Of a DNA stretch of 64,000 nucleotides, positions 15,748 through 23,745 are shown one piece after another; the first letter of the stretch is position 1; each line of letters begins with the position of its first letter. This stretch comes from Acidobacteriota bacterium (GTDB lineage Bacteria > Acidobacteriota > Blastocatellia > Pyrinomonadales > Pyrinomonadaceae). Under the pieces are notes generated by a model. The model saw only the letters and a program-made list of their open reading frames with translations, was not told the origin of the DNA and did no database searches. The stretch lies in NCBI GenBank assembly GCA_019639135.1, contig JAHBSL010000003.1, positions 205,719 through 269,718 of the forward strand, written 5' to 3'. Position numbers and translations under genes: made by a program.

Positions 15748-17654
15748 ACGACGAGAAAACTGACAGCCCGAACACGGATGTACTTAAGGAGCTTTCGGAC
15801 CTCAAGTTTGCGATAGATCAATCCGCGATAGTTGCGATCACCGACCAAAGCGGACGCATCACCTACGTCAACGACAAGTTCTGCGAGATATCAAAGTTCA
15901 CCCGCGAAGAACTGATCGGGCAGGACCACAAGATCATCAACTCCGCATACCATCCGAAGGAGTTCATCCGCGACATTTGGACGACCATTGCCCGCGGCCG
16001 CGTTTGGCGGGGCGAGATAAGGAACCGGGCAAAGGACGGCAGCATTTATTGGGTCGATACGACCATCGTGCCAATGCTCGACGCGGACAAAAAGCCGTTT
16101 CAATATATCGCGATCCGGTATGAGATAACCGAGCGAAAACTTGCTGAGGAACGCATCCGGCAGCAGGCATCGCTGCTTGAAAAGGCGCAGGACGCGATCA
16201 TAGTCTGCGACCTGAACTACCAGGTCATTTTCTGGAACAAAGGCGCAGAACGCATTTACGGCCGCACGATCGACGAGGCGCTGGGCCGTCCATTCACCGA
16301 GGTAGTTCCCGGCGGCGGCCCGGAACGGATACTTGAGATTCGCCGCGAATTTGAACGGCATGACGAACACCGCTTTGAAGAGCGGCAGTTCACAAAGGAC
16401 GGGACATCGCTGGTGGTCGAGAGCCGGTGGACGCTCGTCCGCGACGACCACGACCAGCCGGACTACATCCTTGTCATAAATACTGACGTCTCTGAAAAGC
16501 GGCGAACCGAGGAACAGCTTTTCCGTGCCCAGCGGCTTGAATCCATCGGCACGCTCGCCGGCGGCATCGCCCATGACCTTAACAACATCCTTTCGCCGAT
16601 CCTTATGTCGGTCGGGATGTTAAAGCTCCGGAATCCGGACGACGAGACGACGAAGTGGCTGGACATGATCGAGAAGAACACTCAGCGCGGAAGTTCACTC
16701 GTCCAGCAGGTGCTTACCTTTGCCCGAGGGCTCAAGGGCGAACGTGTAGCCGTCCAGGTCCGCCACATCGTAAAGGACCTGATAAAGGTGCTCTCCGAGA
16801 CACTGCCGAAGAACATCGAGGTCAAGTTCGATGTTCCCGCCGAGCTGCCGGTTATCTCCGCCGACCCGACGCAGATACATCAGGTACTGATGAATCTTTC
16901 GATCAACGCCCGTGACGCGATGCCCGAGGGCGGAATGCTCTCGATCGAGGCGAGCCGGGTCAACATCGACGACAACTACGCTCGGATGAGCCCGGACGCC
17001 GTTCCGGGCGAGCACATCGTCATCGCCGTCAGCGACACCGGCCTCGGAATGCCGCCGGAGGTCAAAAAGCAGATATTCGACCCATTCTTTACGACCAAGG
17101 ACATCGGCCGCGGAACCGGACTCGGGCTCTCGACCGTGTTGACGATCGTAAAGAGCCACGGCGGGTTCATCAATGTTTACAGCGAACCGGGTAAGGGCTC
17201 GCGGTTCTCGATCTATTTCCCGGTCGCAGATTCTGCGGCCATAGAAGATAGTTCCCCTACAACATTTGACGAACTCGCAGGCAAGGGCGAATTGGTGATC
17301 GTCGTCGATGACGAAGAGTATATTCGCGATGTGACAAAGGCGACGCTTGAAAAGTTCGGGTATCGCGTCCTGACCGCAGCGGACGGCACGGAGGGCCTCG
17401 CCCTCTTTGCCCAGCACGGCGCCGAAACGGCCGCGGTGATTGCCGACGTTGCGATGCCCTACATGGACGGGCCGTCAATGGTAAGAGCGATGCGCAAGAT
17501 GGACCCGAAGCTCAGGATGATAATGATGAGCGGGCTGATGAATGAGAATCAGCGAAGCGAGATCGAAACGCTCGGGATCACGTCGGTGCTTTCAAAACCC
17601 TTTACTGCCGAGAATCTGTTGGAAGAATTGAAGAAGACCCTGCGTTCTGATTAG
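15744..17654 (+). CDS. Hybrid sensor histidine kinase (PAS-PAS-HisKA-HATPase-REC)
   Basis: A 636-residue soluble kinase without membrane helices. Two PAS domains (about 18-135 and 145-255) with PAC-like ends suggest cytoplasmic sensing of redox state or a ligand. The HisKA H-box is GGIAHDLNN with His277, followed by the N box (NLSINARDAM), G1 (DTGLGMP) and G2 (GRGTGLGLSTV) of the ATPase domain. A C-terminal receiver domain starts near 515, with likely phosphoacceptor Asp568 (ADVAMPYMDG) and Lys in SKPF. Its start overlaps the response regulator stop, so the two form one two-component system. The extra receiver allows a phosphorelay or a feedback step. Confidence 0.95.
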   Translation: MNDEKTDSPNTDVLKELSDLKFAIDQSAIVAITDQSGRITYVNDKFCEISKFTREELIGQDHKIINSAYHPKEFIRDIWTTIARGRVWRGEIRNRAKDGSIYWVDTTIVPMLDADKKPFQYIAIRYEITERKLAEERIRQQASLLEKAQDAIIVCDLNYQVIFWNKGAERIYGRTIDEALGRPFTEVVPGGGPERILEIRREFERHDEHRFEERQFTKDGTSLVVESRWTLVRDDHDQPDYILVINTDVSEKRRTEEQLFRAQRLESIGTLAGGIAHDLNNILSPILMSVGMLKLRNPDDETTKWLDMIEKNTQRGSSLVQQVLTFARGLKGERVAVQVRHIVKDLIKVLSETLPKNIEVKFDVPAELPVISADPTQIHQVLMNLSINARDAMPEGGMLSIEASRVNIDDNYARMSPDAVPGEHIVIAVSDTGLGMPPEVKKQIFDPFFTTKDIGRGTGLGLSTVLTIVKSHGGFINVYSEPGKGSRFSIYFPVADSAAIEDSSPTTFDELAGKGELVIVVDDEEYIRDVTKATLEKFGYRVLTAADGTEGLALFAQHGAETAAVIADVAMPYMDGPSMVRAMRKMDPKLRMIMMSGLMNENQRSEIETLGITSVLSKPFTAENLLEELKKTLRSD

Positions 17655-17683
17655 TTCACTCGGGCCACGGCACGCTTTTTCGG

Positions 17684-17709
17684 GGCAGGCTGAGACGCCT
17701 GCCTTTTTT
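17684..17709 (+). terminator. Rho-independent terminator after the two-component operon
   Basis: GGCAGGC (17684-17690), a 6-base loop, GCCTGCC (17697-17703), then six T residues. Confidence 0.93.
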
Positions 17710-17725
17710 GGTATCGCGATTGCAC
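17709..17725 (+). promoter_or_regulatory. Sigma-54 (-24/-12) promoter candidate
   Basis: TGGTATCGCGATTGCA has GG at 17710-17711 and GC at 17722-17723 with 10 bases between, and a perfect TTGCA -12 element. It starts immediately at the end of the preceding terminator, about 80 bases before ATG 17804. Confidence 0.65.
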
Positions 17726-17803
17726 AGTTGTTTGGTACTCGAGATCGGGAGCACAGATCGACTCTTGATCCGGGGAATGGAAATTATTTCCGGGAGACAA
17801 GCA

Positions 17804-18304
17804 ATGGACAGCGCTCATCTACATTTAATGCTCAACCATTTTCCGTTATTCGCCTTGGTGATCGGGGTTCCGATCGTGCTCTACGGTGCGATACGAAATT
17901 CTCAAGCGATGGTGAACACGGGTTTGATCATCTTTCTTGCGGCGGCCGTGGTCGCTGTGCCGACCTACTTAACAGGTGAACCCGCCGAGGATATCGTAGA
18001 AAATCTTCCCGGAGTATCGGAAGCTTTTATCGAGAGCCATGAGGACGCGGCGAAGATAGCCCTGGGCTTTGCTGTCGTGACGGGAATCGCCTCGGCAGTC
18101 GGGCTCGCGATCTGGTTTTTCAAGCCGGCCATTCAGCGATATGCTGCGACACCTGCTCTGCTGCTTGCGGTCGTAACGCTCGGCCTGATGGGCTGGACGG
18201 CAAACCTTGGCGGCCAGATCAGGCACACGGAGATCCGCGCCGGCGACGCGGCGGCGACCCAAAGCGAGCCCAAGCGTCCGGAGAAGAACGACGACGATCA
18301 CTGA
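17804..18304 (+). CDS. Four-helix membrane protein, DUF2231-like
   Basis: A 166-residue membrane protein with four hydrophobic helices (about 12-32, 36-56, 90-112, 122-142). His residues sit at the start and inside helices (HLHLMLNHFPL, SHEDAAK, GQIRHTE), a pattern seen in DUF2231 proteins, which may bind haem; no such function is shown here. The C-terminus is charged and ends in DDDH. ATG 17804 follows GGGAGA and is chosen over a longer frame that starts inside the promoter. Convergent with the next gene and overlapping it by 7 bases. A sigma-54 promoter match lies upstream. Confidence 0.78.
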   Translation: MDSAHLHLMLNHFPLFALVIGVPIVLYGAIRNSQAMVNTGLIIFLAAAVVAVPTYLTGEPAEDIVENLPGVSEAFIESHEDAAKIALGFAVVTGIASAVGLAIWFFKPAIQRYAATPALLLAVVTLGLMGWTANLGGQIRHTEIRAGDAAATQSEPKRPEKNDDDH

Positions 18305-18693
18305 CCGCGGCGCAGCCTGAATGCGATAAGCGGAGCGAGAACAAGAACGAAAAGGCCGAAGAGCATCAGCGAACCGGACCGCGGGTCATACTCCGCGATG
18401 ATGCGCTCCCAACCAAACCCAAAGCCGTAGATGCCAATCGCCGCTTCAAAGCCGAGCGTGAGCAACATCCACATCAAGCCGATAACGAGTAGTTCTTTGA
18501 ACGAGCGAGCCCGGATCCAATTGATGAAAAGATAGGCGGTTCCAAGTATGATCGCCGAGCCTGTGAAAAACGCGATCTGTCGGGCACGGAGGTCGCCGAC
18601 CTGCGGTGCGAGCAACACGGTGCGCAAAATGCCGTGGACCGTTTCCGCTGCCATCATTATGAGCCAGACGGCAAGGGCCCGCAGCCAGATCAT
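18298..18693 (-). CDS. Conserved four-helix membrane protein of unknown function
   Basis: A 131-residue membrane protein with helices at about 3-22, 40-60, 68-90 and 107-126. A conserved-looking N-terminal segment (AAETVHGILRTVLLAP) and an internal GFEAAIGIYGFG stretch stand out. Function not recognised. Its ATG overlaps the stop of the upstream universal stress protein gene by 4 bases (ATGA), so the two are translationally coupled and share a promoter. Confidence 0.75.
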   Translation of the reverse strand: MIWLRALAVWLIMMAAETVHGILRTVLLAPQVGDLRARQIAFFTGSAIILGTAYLFINWIRARSFKELLVIGLMWMLLTLGFEAAIGIYGFGFGWERIIAEYDPRSGSLMLFGLFVLVLAPLIAFRLRRGQ

Positions 18694-19148
18694 TCTTCAC
18701 CTGCCGGTTCGCTGCGAACCACGAGCACCGAACACGGAGCATGATTGACCACCGAATTCGAAACCGACCCAAGAAGGCGTCCCCAGAATCCGCGGCCGTG
18801 CGACCCGACGACGATCGTTTCGGCACCGATCCTTTCGGCCAGATCGACTATCTGCGATGCCGGCTTTCCACTGAGCACCTCGATAGTGACGCTCGCGTCC
18901 GGGCACCCGGACCGCAGTGCTTCGACCGTTTGATCCGCGTTATGTTGAGCCTGGTTGCGGGCCGCATCGGTCATTTCCTGATAATACTCAGGCGGCAGTG
19001 CAAATGGCTCGGTCGCCGCGATCGGTACGTCCTCGAAGACCGAAACGATAGTAAACTCGGTCTCTTTCAACCTTCCAAAAAGTCGGCAGGCCTCATTCGC
19101 CGCTGCAAGGCTAAAACTTGATCCATCGGTAGCAATTATGACTTTCAT
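18690..19148 (-). CDS. Universal stress protein, single UspA domain
   Basis: A 152-residue UspA-fold protein. It begins with MKVIIATDGSS and contains the ATP-loop GSHGRGFWGRLLGSVSNSVV (G-x2-G-x9-GS) near residues 120-140, so it should bind ATP. First gene of a two-gene operon with the four-helix membrane protein. A minus-strand sigma-54 promoter match lies about 40 bases upstream of the ATG, and a GGAGG ribosome site is visible next to the start. Confidence 0.93.
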   Translation of the reverse strand: MKVIIATDGSSFSLAAANEACRLFGRLKETEFTIVSVFEDVPIAATEPFALPPEYYQEMTDAARNQAQHNADQTVEALRSGCPDASVTIEVLSGKPASQIVDLAERIGAETIVVGSHGRGFWGRLLGSVSNSVVNHAPCSVLVVRSEPAGEE

Positions 19149-19184
19149 GATAACCTCCGAACATTCTGTTCGCTGATATTGAAC

Positions 19185-19203
19185 GGCAAACTACGTTCCA
19201 AGC
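19185..19203 (-). promoter_or_regulatory. Sigma-54 (-24/-12) promoter of the Usp operon
   Basis: The minus strand reads CTTGGAACGTAGTTTGCCG: GG and GC are 10 bases apart, with TTGGAACG as the -24 element (consensus TTGGCACG) and TTTGC as the -12 element. Confidence 0.68.
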
Positions 19204-19216
19204 GACAGCCGTTTAA

Positions 19217-19234
19217 GGGAATGGGCATTGCTTC
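19217..19234 (+). promoter_or_regulatory. Sigma-54 (-24/-12) promoter candidate, divergent partner
   Basis: AGGGAATGGGCATTGCT has GG at 19219-19220 and GC at 19231-19232, 10 bases apart, with a TTGCT -12 element. It lies 62 bases before ATG 19296 and faces away from the Usp promoter. The -24 side is weaker than in the other sites. Confidence 0.5.
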
Positions 19235-19295
19235 CATTCACTTTGAGAAAATGCGAGCGGCGCCCGCAGGCAATGCTATCATTGGGGTCAAAGTT

Positions 19296-19793
19296 ATGAT
19301 CGAAGTAGTAGAAATGAGGATGAGCGAGATCGAGCAGTTGCTCGATGAGGTTAATTACGGTCATCTCGGCTGTTCGCAGAATGGGATGCCGTACGTTGTA
19401 CCGGTGCATTTCGCCTGGGCAAAGCCGGTGATCTACATCTACACGACCGAGGGCAAGAAGGCGGAGATAATCCGCGGCAACCCGAAGGCGTGTCTCCAAC
19501 TCGAAGACGTAAAGAACAAGCGCGATTGGCGAAGTGTTATCGTGCAGGGCGAGGCGGCTCAGGTAACCGACCATGAAGAGCGGGAAAAGGCGCTAAAGCT
19601 TGTCGCCGAGATCAACCCGACGCTTACACCGGCGGTAAGCATTCGCTGGATGGATAGTTGGGTGCGGGAAAATATTGAGGTGATCCTTAAGCTGACTCCT
19701 ACCGTAATGACCGGACGCTTTTCGGTAGACCGGCAGGGCGACGAAGTTCCGATGGTGCCGGCCGGAAACCCTGAAAGAACTCGGCGGCAGTAA
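19296..19793 (+). CDS. Pyridoxamine 5'-phosphate oxidase-like flavin protein (NimA-type)
   Basis: A 165-residue protein of the split-barrel flavin-binding fold. Typical segments: a start helix (MSEIEQLLDEVNYGHLGCSQNGMPYVVPVHF), a strand YIYTTEGKKAEIIRGNPKACLQLE and the central VIVQGEAAQV strand. Family members bind FMN, F420 or haem and include nitroimidazole resistance proteins; the substrate here is unknown. ATG 19296 follows GGGG and fits the family start. Divergent from the Usp operon, with a sigma-54-like promoter upstream and a terminator just downstream, so it is probably a single-gene unit. Confidence 0.85.
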   Translation: MIEVVEMRMSEIEQLLDEVNYGHLGCSQNGMPYVVPVHFAWAKPVIYIYTTEGKKAEIIRGNPKACLQLEDVKNKRDWRSVIVQGEAAQVTDHEEREKALKLVAEINPTLTPAVSIRWMDSWVRENIEVILKLTPTVMTGRFSVDRQGDEVPMVPAGNPERTRRQ

Positions 19794-19818
19794 ACAATTG
19801 AAAATCGCATCAATAACA

Positions 19819-19843
19819 GGCTCGGCATCTGCCGGGCCTTTTT
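19819..19843 (+). terminator. Rho-independent terminator
   Basis: GGCTCGGCA and TGCCGGGCC pair (one G-T) around a TC dinucleotide, followed by five T residues. Confidence 0.85.
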
Positions 19844-19934
19844 GTTGCGAACAAACACGCGCAGGCGGCGGCCGCGGTGCGGAGGATTTCGCGGCCGCAA
19901 CCTGTGCAGATGCTGATTTTACGGGTAGTTCGCA

Positions 19935-19952
19935 GTGGCACGGGCGTTGCAA
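19935..19952 (+). promoter_or_regulatory. Perfect sigma-54 promoter of the 61-residue membrane protein gene
   Basis: TGGCACGGGCGTTGCA matches TGGCACG-N4-TTGCA at every defined position. The -12 element is about 70 bases before ATG 20021. Two GCGGCCGC palindromes lie 40-70 bases further upstream. Confidence 0.88.
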
Positions 19953-20020
19953 ATTACCGAGGGCGAGAAGGCTCCAACTTCTGCCATCAAGGCAGCGGAA
20001 AGTCTCTCGAGGAGGACATC

Positions 20021-20206
20021 ATGTTGACAAAGATCTATATCGCACTTTGGTTGGTGATAGCGGCTGCCGCTCTCGGGGTTTATGTTACCGGCAATATGAC
20101 GGTAACGGCGGTCGTGGCATTTGGCTTTGTCTGCTTCGGAATGGTCTTTATGGGCATGATGTCCGTGTTGCCGACCGCGGTACACGATTCGCTGGTCCGG
20201 CACTAG
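20021..20206 (+). CDS. Small two-helix membrane protein
   Basis: A 61-residue protein with two hydrophobic helices (about 5-24 and 29-50) and a C-terminal tail ending HDSLVRH. ATG 20021 has a strong GAGGAGG ribosome site. Function not recognised. It stands alone between a perfect sigma-54 promoter and a strong terminator, which argues that it is a real, dedicated stress-induced gene and not a chance frame. Confidence 0.8.
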   Translation: MLTKIYIALWLVIAAAALGVYVTGNMTVTAVVAFGFVCFGMVFMGMMSVLPTAVHDSLVRH

Positions 20207-20265
20207 GCCATTGATCCGTTGTGGACAGGGTTTTGCGAAGGGGTTTCGGCCCCGACGCGAAACAA

Positions 20266-20309
20266 GGGGCTCGCTCCGATATGCAGGGTCGGAGCGAGCC
20301 CCGTTTTTT
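20266..20309. terminator. Strong bidirectional terminator
   Basis: GGGGCTCGCTCCGA (20266-20279) pairs perfectly with TCGGAGCGAGCCCC (20289-20302), followed by G and six T on the plus strand. The minus strand has a weaker T-rich side. It separates the convergent small membrane protein and permease genes. Confidence 0.93.
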
Positions 20310-20325
20310 GCGCTTGAGTGGGGCT

Positions 20326-21567
20326 TTATTCGAAGCTGAGAGCCTCGATCGGGTCGAGCTTGGCCGCCTTCAATGCCGGAAATATCCCAAAGACGATGCC
20401 GACGAGGGCCGAGACGCCGATACCGACAAACACTGTCCACAGCGGAACGTAGGCCGGCAGCGGCGAATAAGCGTTTATCAACCAGCTTGAAACCAACCCA
20501 ATGATCAATCCGATCAGCCCGCCGATGCCCGTCAGCACGACCGCCTCGATCAGGAACTGAGAAAGAATCACACTCTGCGTTGCACCGACGGCCTTTCGGA
20601 TGCCGATCTCTTTCGTCCGCTCTGTAACCGAGACGAGCATTATGTTCATCACGCCGATGCCGCCGATCATCAATGCCACGGCCGAGATCGCCGTCAGCAC
20701 AAGATAGGTCGCGCCCGTTAGCTGGTTATAGATATCAAGCAGCGCGTCCTGAGATGAGATGTAAAAATTATCCGGTTCTCCGAAGGGTACGCCGCGGACA
20801 CGCCGGAGAATGTCTCGCGTCTCATCAGTTACGGACGAAACAAATGAGCGATCCGTCGGGCGAACGACGATGATGAAGACCATCTGCGGATAGGGAATAT
20901 CACGCCAATATTTCTGAAATGTCGTCAGCGGGATGAAGACCGAATTGTCGCGCGACTGGCCAAAGATCGAGCCGAGATCGCCCATTACCCCGACTACCCG
21001 AAATGGCCTGCCGCCGATCTTTACCTCCTTGCCGATCGGTTCTTCTTCAGGGAAAAGTGCCTTGACGACATCCTTGCCGAGAACGACGATGTTTGCCCGC
21101 GAGCTAAGGTCTGCCTCGGTGACAAATCGGCCGCGCTCGACAAATTGCGAATGCACTTCTTCATAGTGACGGGTGGCTCCGATCAATATCGGAGTGTCAC
21201 TCTGCTTCTCGCGGTACCGAACCGTTTCGGATATCGTCCGCTGGATGGGCGAGACGCCGACAATGTTGCGGAGTTCGGCCCCGAGGGCTTCGGCCTCGGC
21301 GAGCGAAAGATCTTCTCGCATTCGTTCTTCCTGGTTCGGTTGGCGGCCGAAGGACGAATCGAACTTGGTGATGAAGACGATGTTGGACCCGATCGCCTCG
21401 AGCTGCTGTGCGAACGATCGGTTGAGCCCTTGAATGATCGAGACCATCAGCATTACCGTTACAACGCCGACCGAAACACCAAGGATCGTCAGGCCCGAGC
21501 GGAGTTTGTTCGTCCGGACGGTGTCGAATGCCATGACGGCCGATTCCCTGAAGTGGTCGAGTCTCAT
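20326..21567 (-). CDS. MacB/FtsX-type ABC transporter permease
   Basis: A 413-residue permease with the MacB layout: one N-terminal helix (about 20-42), a periplasmic domain (about 45-285) and three C-terminal helices of the FtsX fold. The C-terminal core shows the family segment IGGIGVMNIMLVSVTERTKEIGIRKAVGA. Such proteins use ATP hydrolysis by a partner ATPase to drive mechanical transmission for export of antibiotics, peptides or lipoproteins. It overlaps the upstream paralogous permease by 4 bases. No ABC ATPase gene lies next to it in the window. Confidence 0.93.
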   Translation of the reverse strand: MRLDHFRESAVMAFDTVRTNKLRSGLTILGVSVGVVTVMLMVSIIQGLNRSFAQQLEAIGSNIVFITKFDSSFGRQPNQEERMREDLSLAEAEALGAELRNIVGVSPIQRTISETVRYREKQSDTPILIGATRHYEEVHSQFVERGRFVTEADLSSRANIVVLGKDVVKALFPEEEPIGKEVKIGGRPFRVVGVMGDLGSIFGQSRDNSVFIPLTTFQKYWRDIPYPQMVFIIVVRPTDRSFVSSVTDETRDILRRVRGVPFGEPDNFYISSQDALLDIYNQLTGATYLVLTAISAVALMIGGIGVMNIMLVSVTERTKEIGIRKAVGATQSVILSQFLIEAVVLTGIGGLIGLIIGLVSSWLINAYSPLPAYVPLWTVFVGIGVSALVGIVFGIFPALKAAKLDPIEALSFE

Positions 21568-22898
21568 TCGCGTCTCATTGCCTCCACGGGGTTAAGCTGG
21601 GCTGCCCGCCAGGCAGGATAAAGCCCGCTGATGATGCCGACAGCTGAGGAAACACCGATGCCGAGAAAGACCGACGCGAGGCTGACGAGAGTCGGGAAAC
21701 CGATCAAAAGCGAGATCAGGTTCGCGAGCCCGAAACCGAGAAAAAGCCCGATGACACCTCCGGCTGCTGCGATGACCACCGCTTCGGTAAGGAACTGCCG
21801 CATAATGTCCGAGCGGCGGGCACCGACCGCGAGCCGCAGCCCGATCTCCTTCGTTCGTTCGGCAACGGAGACGAGCATGATGTTCATTACAACGATGCCG
21901 CCGACGATCAGCGAAATGGCCGAGACGCCGATCGTGACCAGATAGATGTTGCTCGTCGCGTCGCTGTAGATCCCAACGAAGACGTCCGCCGATTCGATGG
22001 TGAAGCCCTCATCGAGTTCTTCTTTATCGCCCGTGTGAATGGCGATCTGTCCTCGGCGGGAGCGCATCACGGCCGTAGCTTGGTCTTTTGCGTTATCGAG
22101 CTGGGCGGGGTCTTCGACCTGAACATTGATGACCAGCGAGCCGCGGCCGGGCAATATCTTGAGCGAAGTGTGATACGGAACAAGGATGAAGTTGTCACGA
22201 GAGACACCGAGGATCGAACCAAGCGGTGCCACAATGCCGATTACACGGACAGTCGCCCCGCGGACGCGCAACTGTCGGCCTATGATCGTCTCGGGCGGGG
22301 CATCGGCGAAAACGTTCTTGACGATGTCGGCACCGATAACGGCTACGTAATGGCCTGCGTCGGCCTCGTTCTTTGTCCAGATTCGGCCGGTCTCGGCGGT
22401 CATGTCCTCGATATCAAATTGTGATAGCGTTATGCCGCGGATGATGACGTTCTCTTCCGTCTTGTCGGCGTATTTTACGATCTCCGCACCGCGGGCCGAG
22501 TAGCCTATCCGCCAACAGAGCGGGCACCCGCGTGCGACCGCTTCGGCATCTTCCTCGGTAACGTCACGCCGCTTGCCGACCTTGAGCATCTGCTCGCGGC
22601 TGGTGATCACAGTAGGGCCCTTCGAAATGGAAAATACGGTCGAGCCGTTGGCGGAGAAGGTGTTTGCGACCGTTTCGTTAAGTCCCTGAATGATGGTAAC
22701 GACGGCGATCATTGAAGCAACGCCGACGATGATGCCGAGCAGCGTGAGGAACGTGCGGAGCTTGTTGACGAAAAGGTTACGGATCGCGAGTGCCGTTATC
22801 GACCAGGCACGCACAAGCGAAGCATCGGCCGCTTGAAGGACGCCGAGTTTTTCGCCGAATCTCCGTCGCGGACTCACAGCTTTTTCGTTTTCTTTCAT
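21564..22898 (-). CDS. MacB/FtsX-type ABC transporter permease (paralogue)
   Basis: A 444-residue MacB-like permease with an N-terminal helix at about 38-60, a large periplasmic domain and three C-terminal helices. It has the FtsX core (IVGGIVVMNIMLVSVAERTKEIGLRLAVGA). The periplasmic part contains an insertion with two Cys (RGCPLCWR) not present in the partner. The pair may work as a heterodimer. The upstream DUF1003 gene ends 2 bases before its start, suggesting a three-gene operon. The ATPase must be encoded elsewhere. Confidence 0.93.
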   Translation of the reverse strand: MKENEKAVSPRRRFGEKLGVLQAADASLVRAWSITALAIRNLFVNKLRTFLTLLGIIVGVASMIAVVTIIQGLNETVANTFSANGSTVFSISKGPTVITSREQMLKVGKRRDVTEEDAEAVARGCPLCWRIGYSARGAEIVKYADKTEENVIIRGITLSQFDIEDMTAETGRIWTKNEADAGHYVAVIGADIVKNVFADAPPETIIGRQLRVRGATVRVIGIVAPLGSILGVSRDNFILVPYHTSLKILPGRGSLVINVQVEDPAQLDNAKDQATAVMRSRRGQIAIHTGDKEELDEGFTIESADVFVGIYSDATSNIYLVTIGVSAISLIVGGIVVMNIMLVSVAERTKEIGLRLAVGARRSDIMRQFLTEAVVIAAAGGVIGLFLGFGLANLISLLIGFPTLVSLASVFLGIGVSSAVGIISGLYPAWRAAQLNPVEAMRRE

Positions 22899-22900
22899 AG

Positions 22901-23473
22901 CTATTTTTGCTTCCCACCGCCGCCTTCGGAGAGCAGTTTCTCAAGCATTCGGATCTGTTCCTGCTGCATCTCGACAAGGGCGGCCCATTTGTGCTCGCGA
23001 AGCTCATCGAGTTTTTCATGAAGGAGACGTACCTCAAGTTCTGCCTTGAGGTTCACCTCGTAGTCGTGTTCGGCATTTTCACGATCCTTTGCCGCCTGGC
23101 GGTTTTGCGACATAAGAATGACAGGAGCCTGAACCGCTGCAAGCATCGAGAGAAACAGATTGAGCAAGATGTACGGGAACGGGTCGAACGCATCACCGCT
23201 TCGAGCAAGGATGTAAGAATTGAGAATTACCCACGAAACCAAGGCGAGAAAGAAAACCGCGATGAAGGTCCAAGACCCGCCGAAAGATGCCACTCGGTCC
23301 GCCAATCTTTCGCCGAATGTCCGGTTCTCCGGCTCTGCGTGCCCGACTCCATGGCTGATCGGTTCCCGTTCCACAAATTTCTCGATTACTTTGCGGTGCT
23401 TTTCGTGATAAGCGGCACCGCGCTTCTTTTTGAGCTCGTCGAGTATCTTGTCGATCAGTTTCTGTGATTTCAT
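22901..23473 (-). CDS. DUF1003 membrane protein
   Basis: A 190-residue protein with a charged N-terminus, two adjacent membrane helices (about 75-95 and 103-122) and a long C-terminal coiled-coil region (about 130-180, Glu/Lys/Leu-rich). The family signature is visible in FGGSWTFIAVFFLALVSWV and PFPYILLNLFLSMLAA. The function of DUF1003 proteins is not established. It is the first gene of the run that continues with the two permeases. Confidence 0.88.
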   Translation of the reverse strand: MKSQKLIDKILDELKKKRGAAYHEKHRKVIEKFVEREPISHGVGHAEPENRTFGERLADRVASFGGSWTFIAVFFLALVSWVILNSYILARSGDAFDPFPYILLNLFLSMLAAVQAPVILMSQNRQAAKDRENAEHDYEVNLKAELEVRLLHEKLDELREHKWAALVEMQQEQIRMLEKLLSEGGGGKQK

Positions 23474-23670
23474 GGCCGTTACTCTTTTTCCGTATCAAAA
23501 CTCGTTCCCGTTGCTGGTTTGATGACTATACGACCTTTTGGGCCTTCGGGGTCAATAGGGCAATTGGGATATGCGTGAATGACCGTCCCGAGCGCTGATT
23601 TTCCCGCATCAGTGAACGCGAACTTTAAGGGCGATGATGGACAGCAAAGGCATTTCCAAAGTATCGACCA

Positions 23671-23688
23671 ACGGAACGCCAATTGCAG
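23671..23688 (+). promoter_or_regulatory. Sigma-54 (-24/-12) promoter of the Hsp20 gene
   Basis: CGGAACGCCAATTGCA has GG at 23673-23674 and GC at 23685-23686, 10 bases apart, with a perfect TTGCA -12 element, 59 bases before ATG 23746. Confidence 0.68.
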
Positions 23689-23745
23689 TAACGGTAACTG
23701 AATACCATTCTGGCATTCGGAACTTTCGTTTTTGGAGAGTGAAAT

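Noticed and set aside
23479..23682. Open frame of 67 codons on the minus strand between DUF1003 and Hsp20 genes
   Set aside because: It ends 5 bases before the DUF1003 start region and overlaps the Hsp20 promoter side; no signal, ribosome site or family pattern. Could be reconsidered if conserved.
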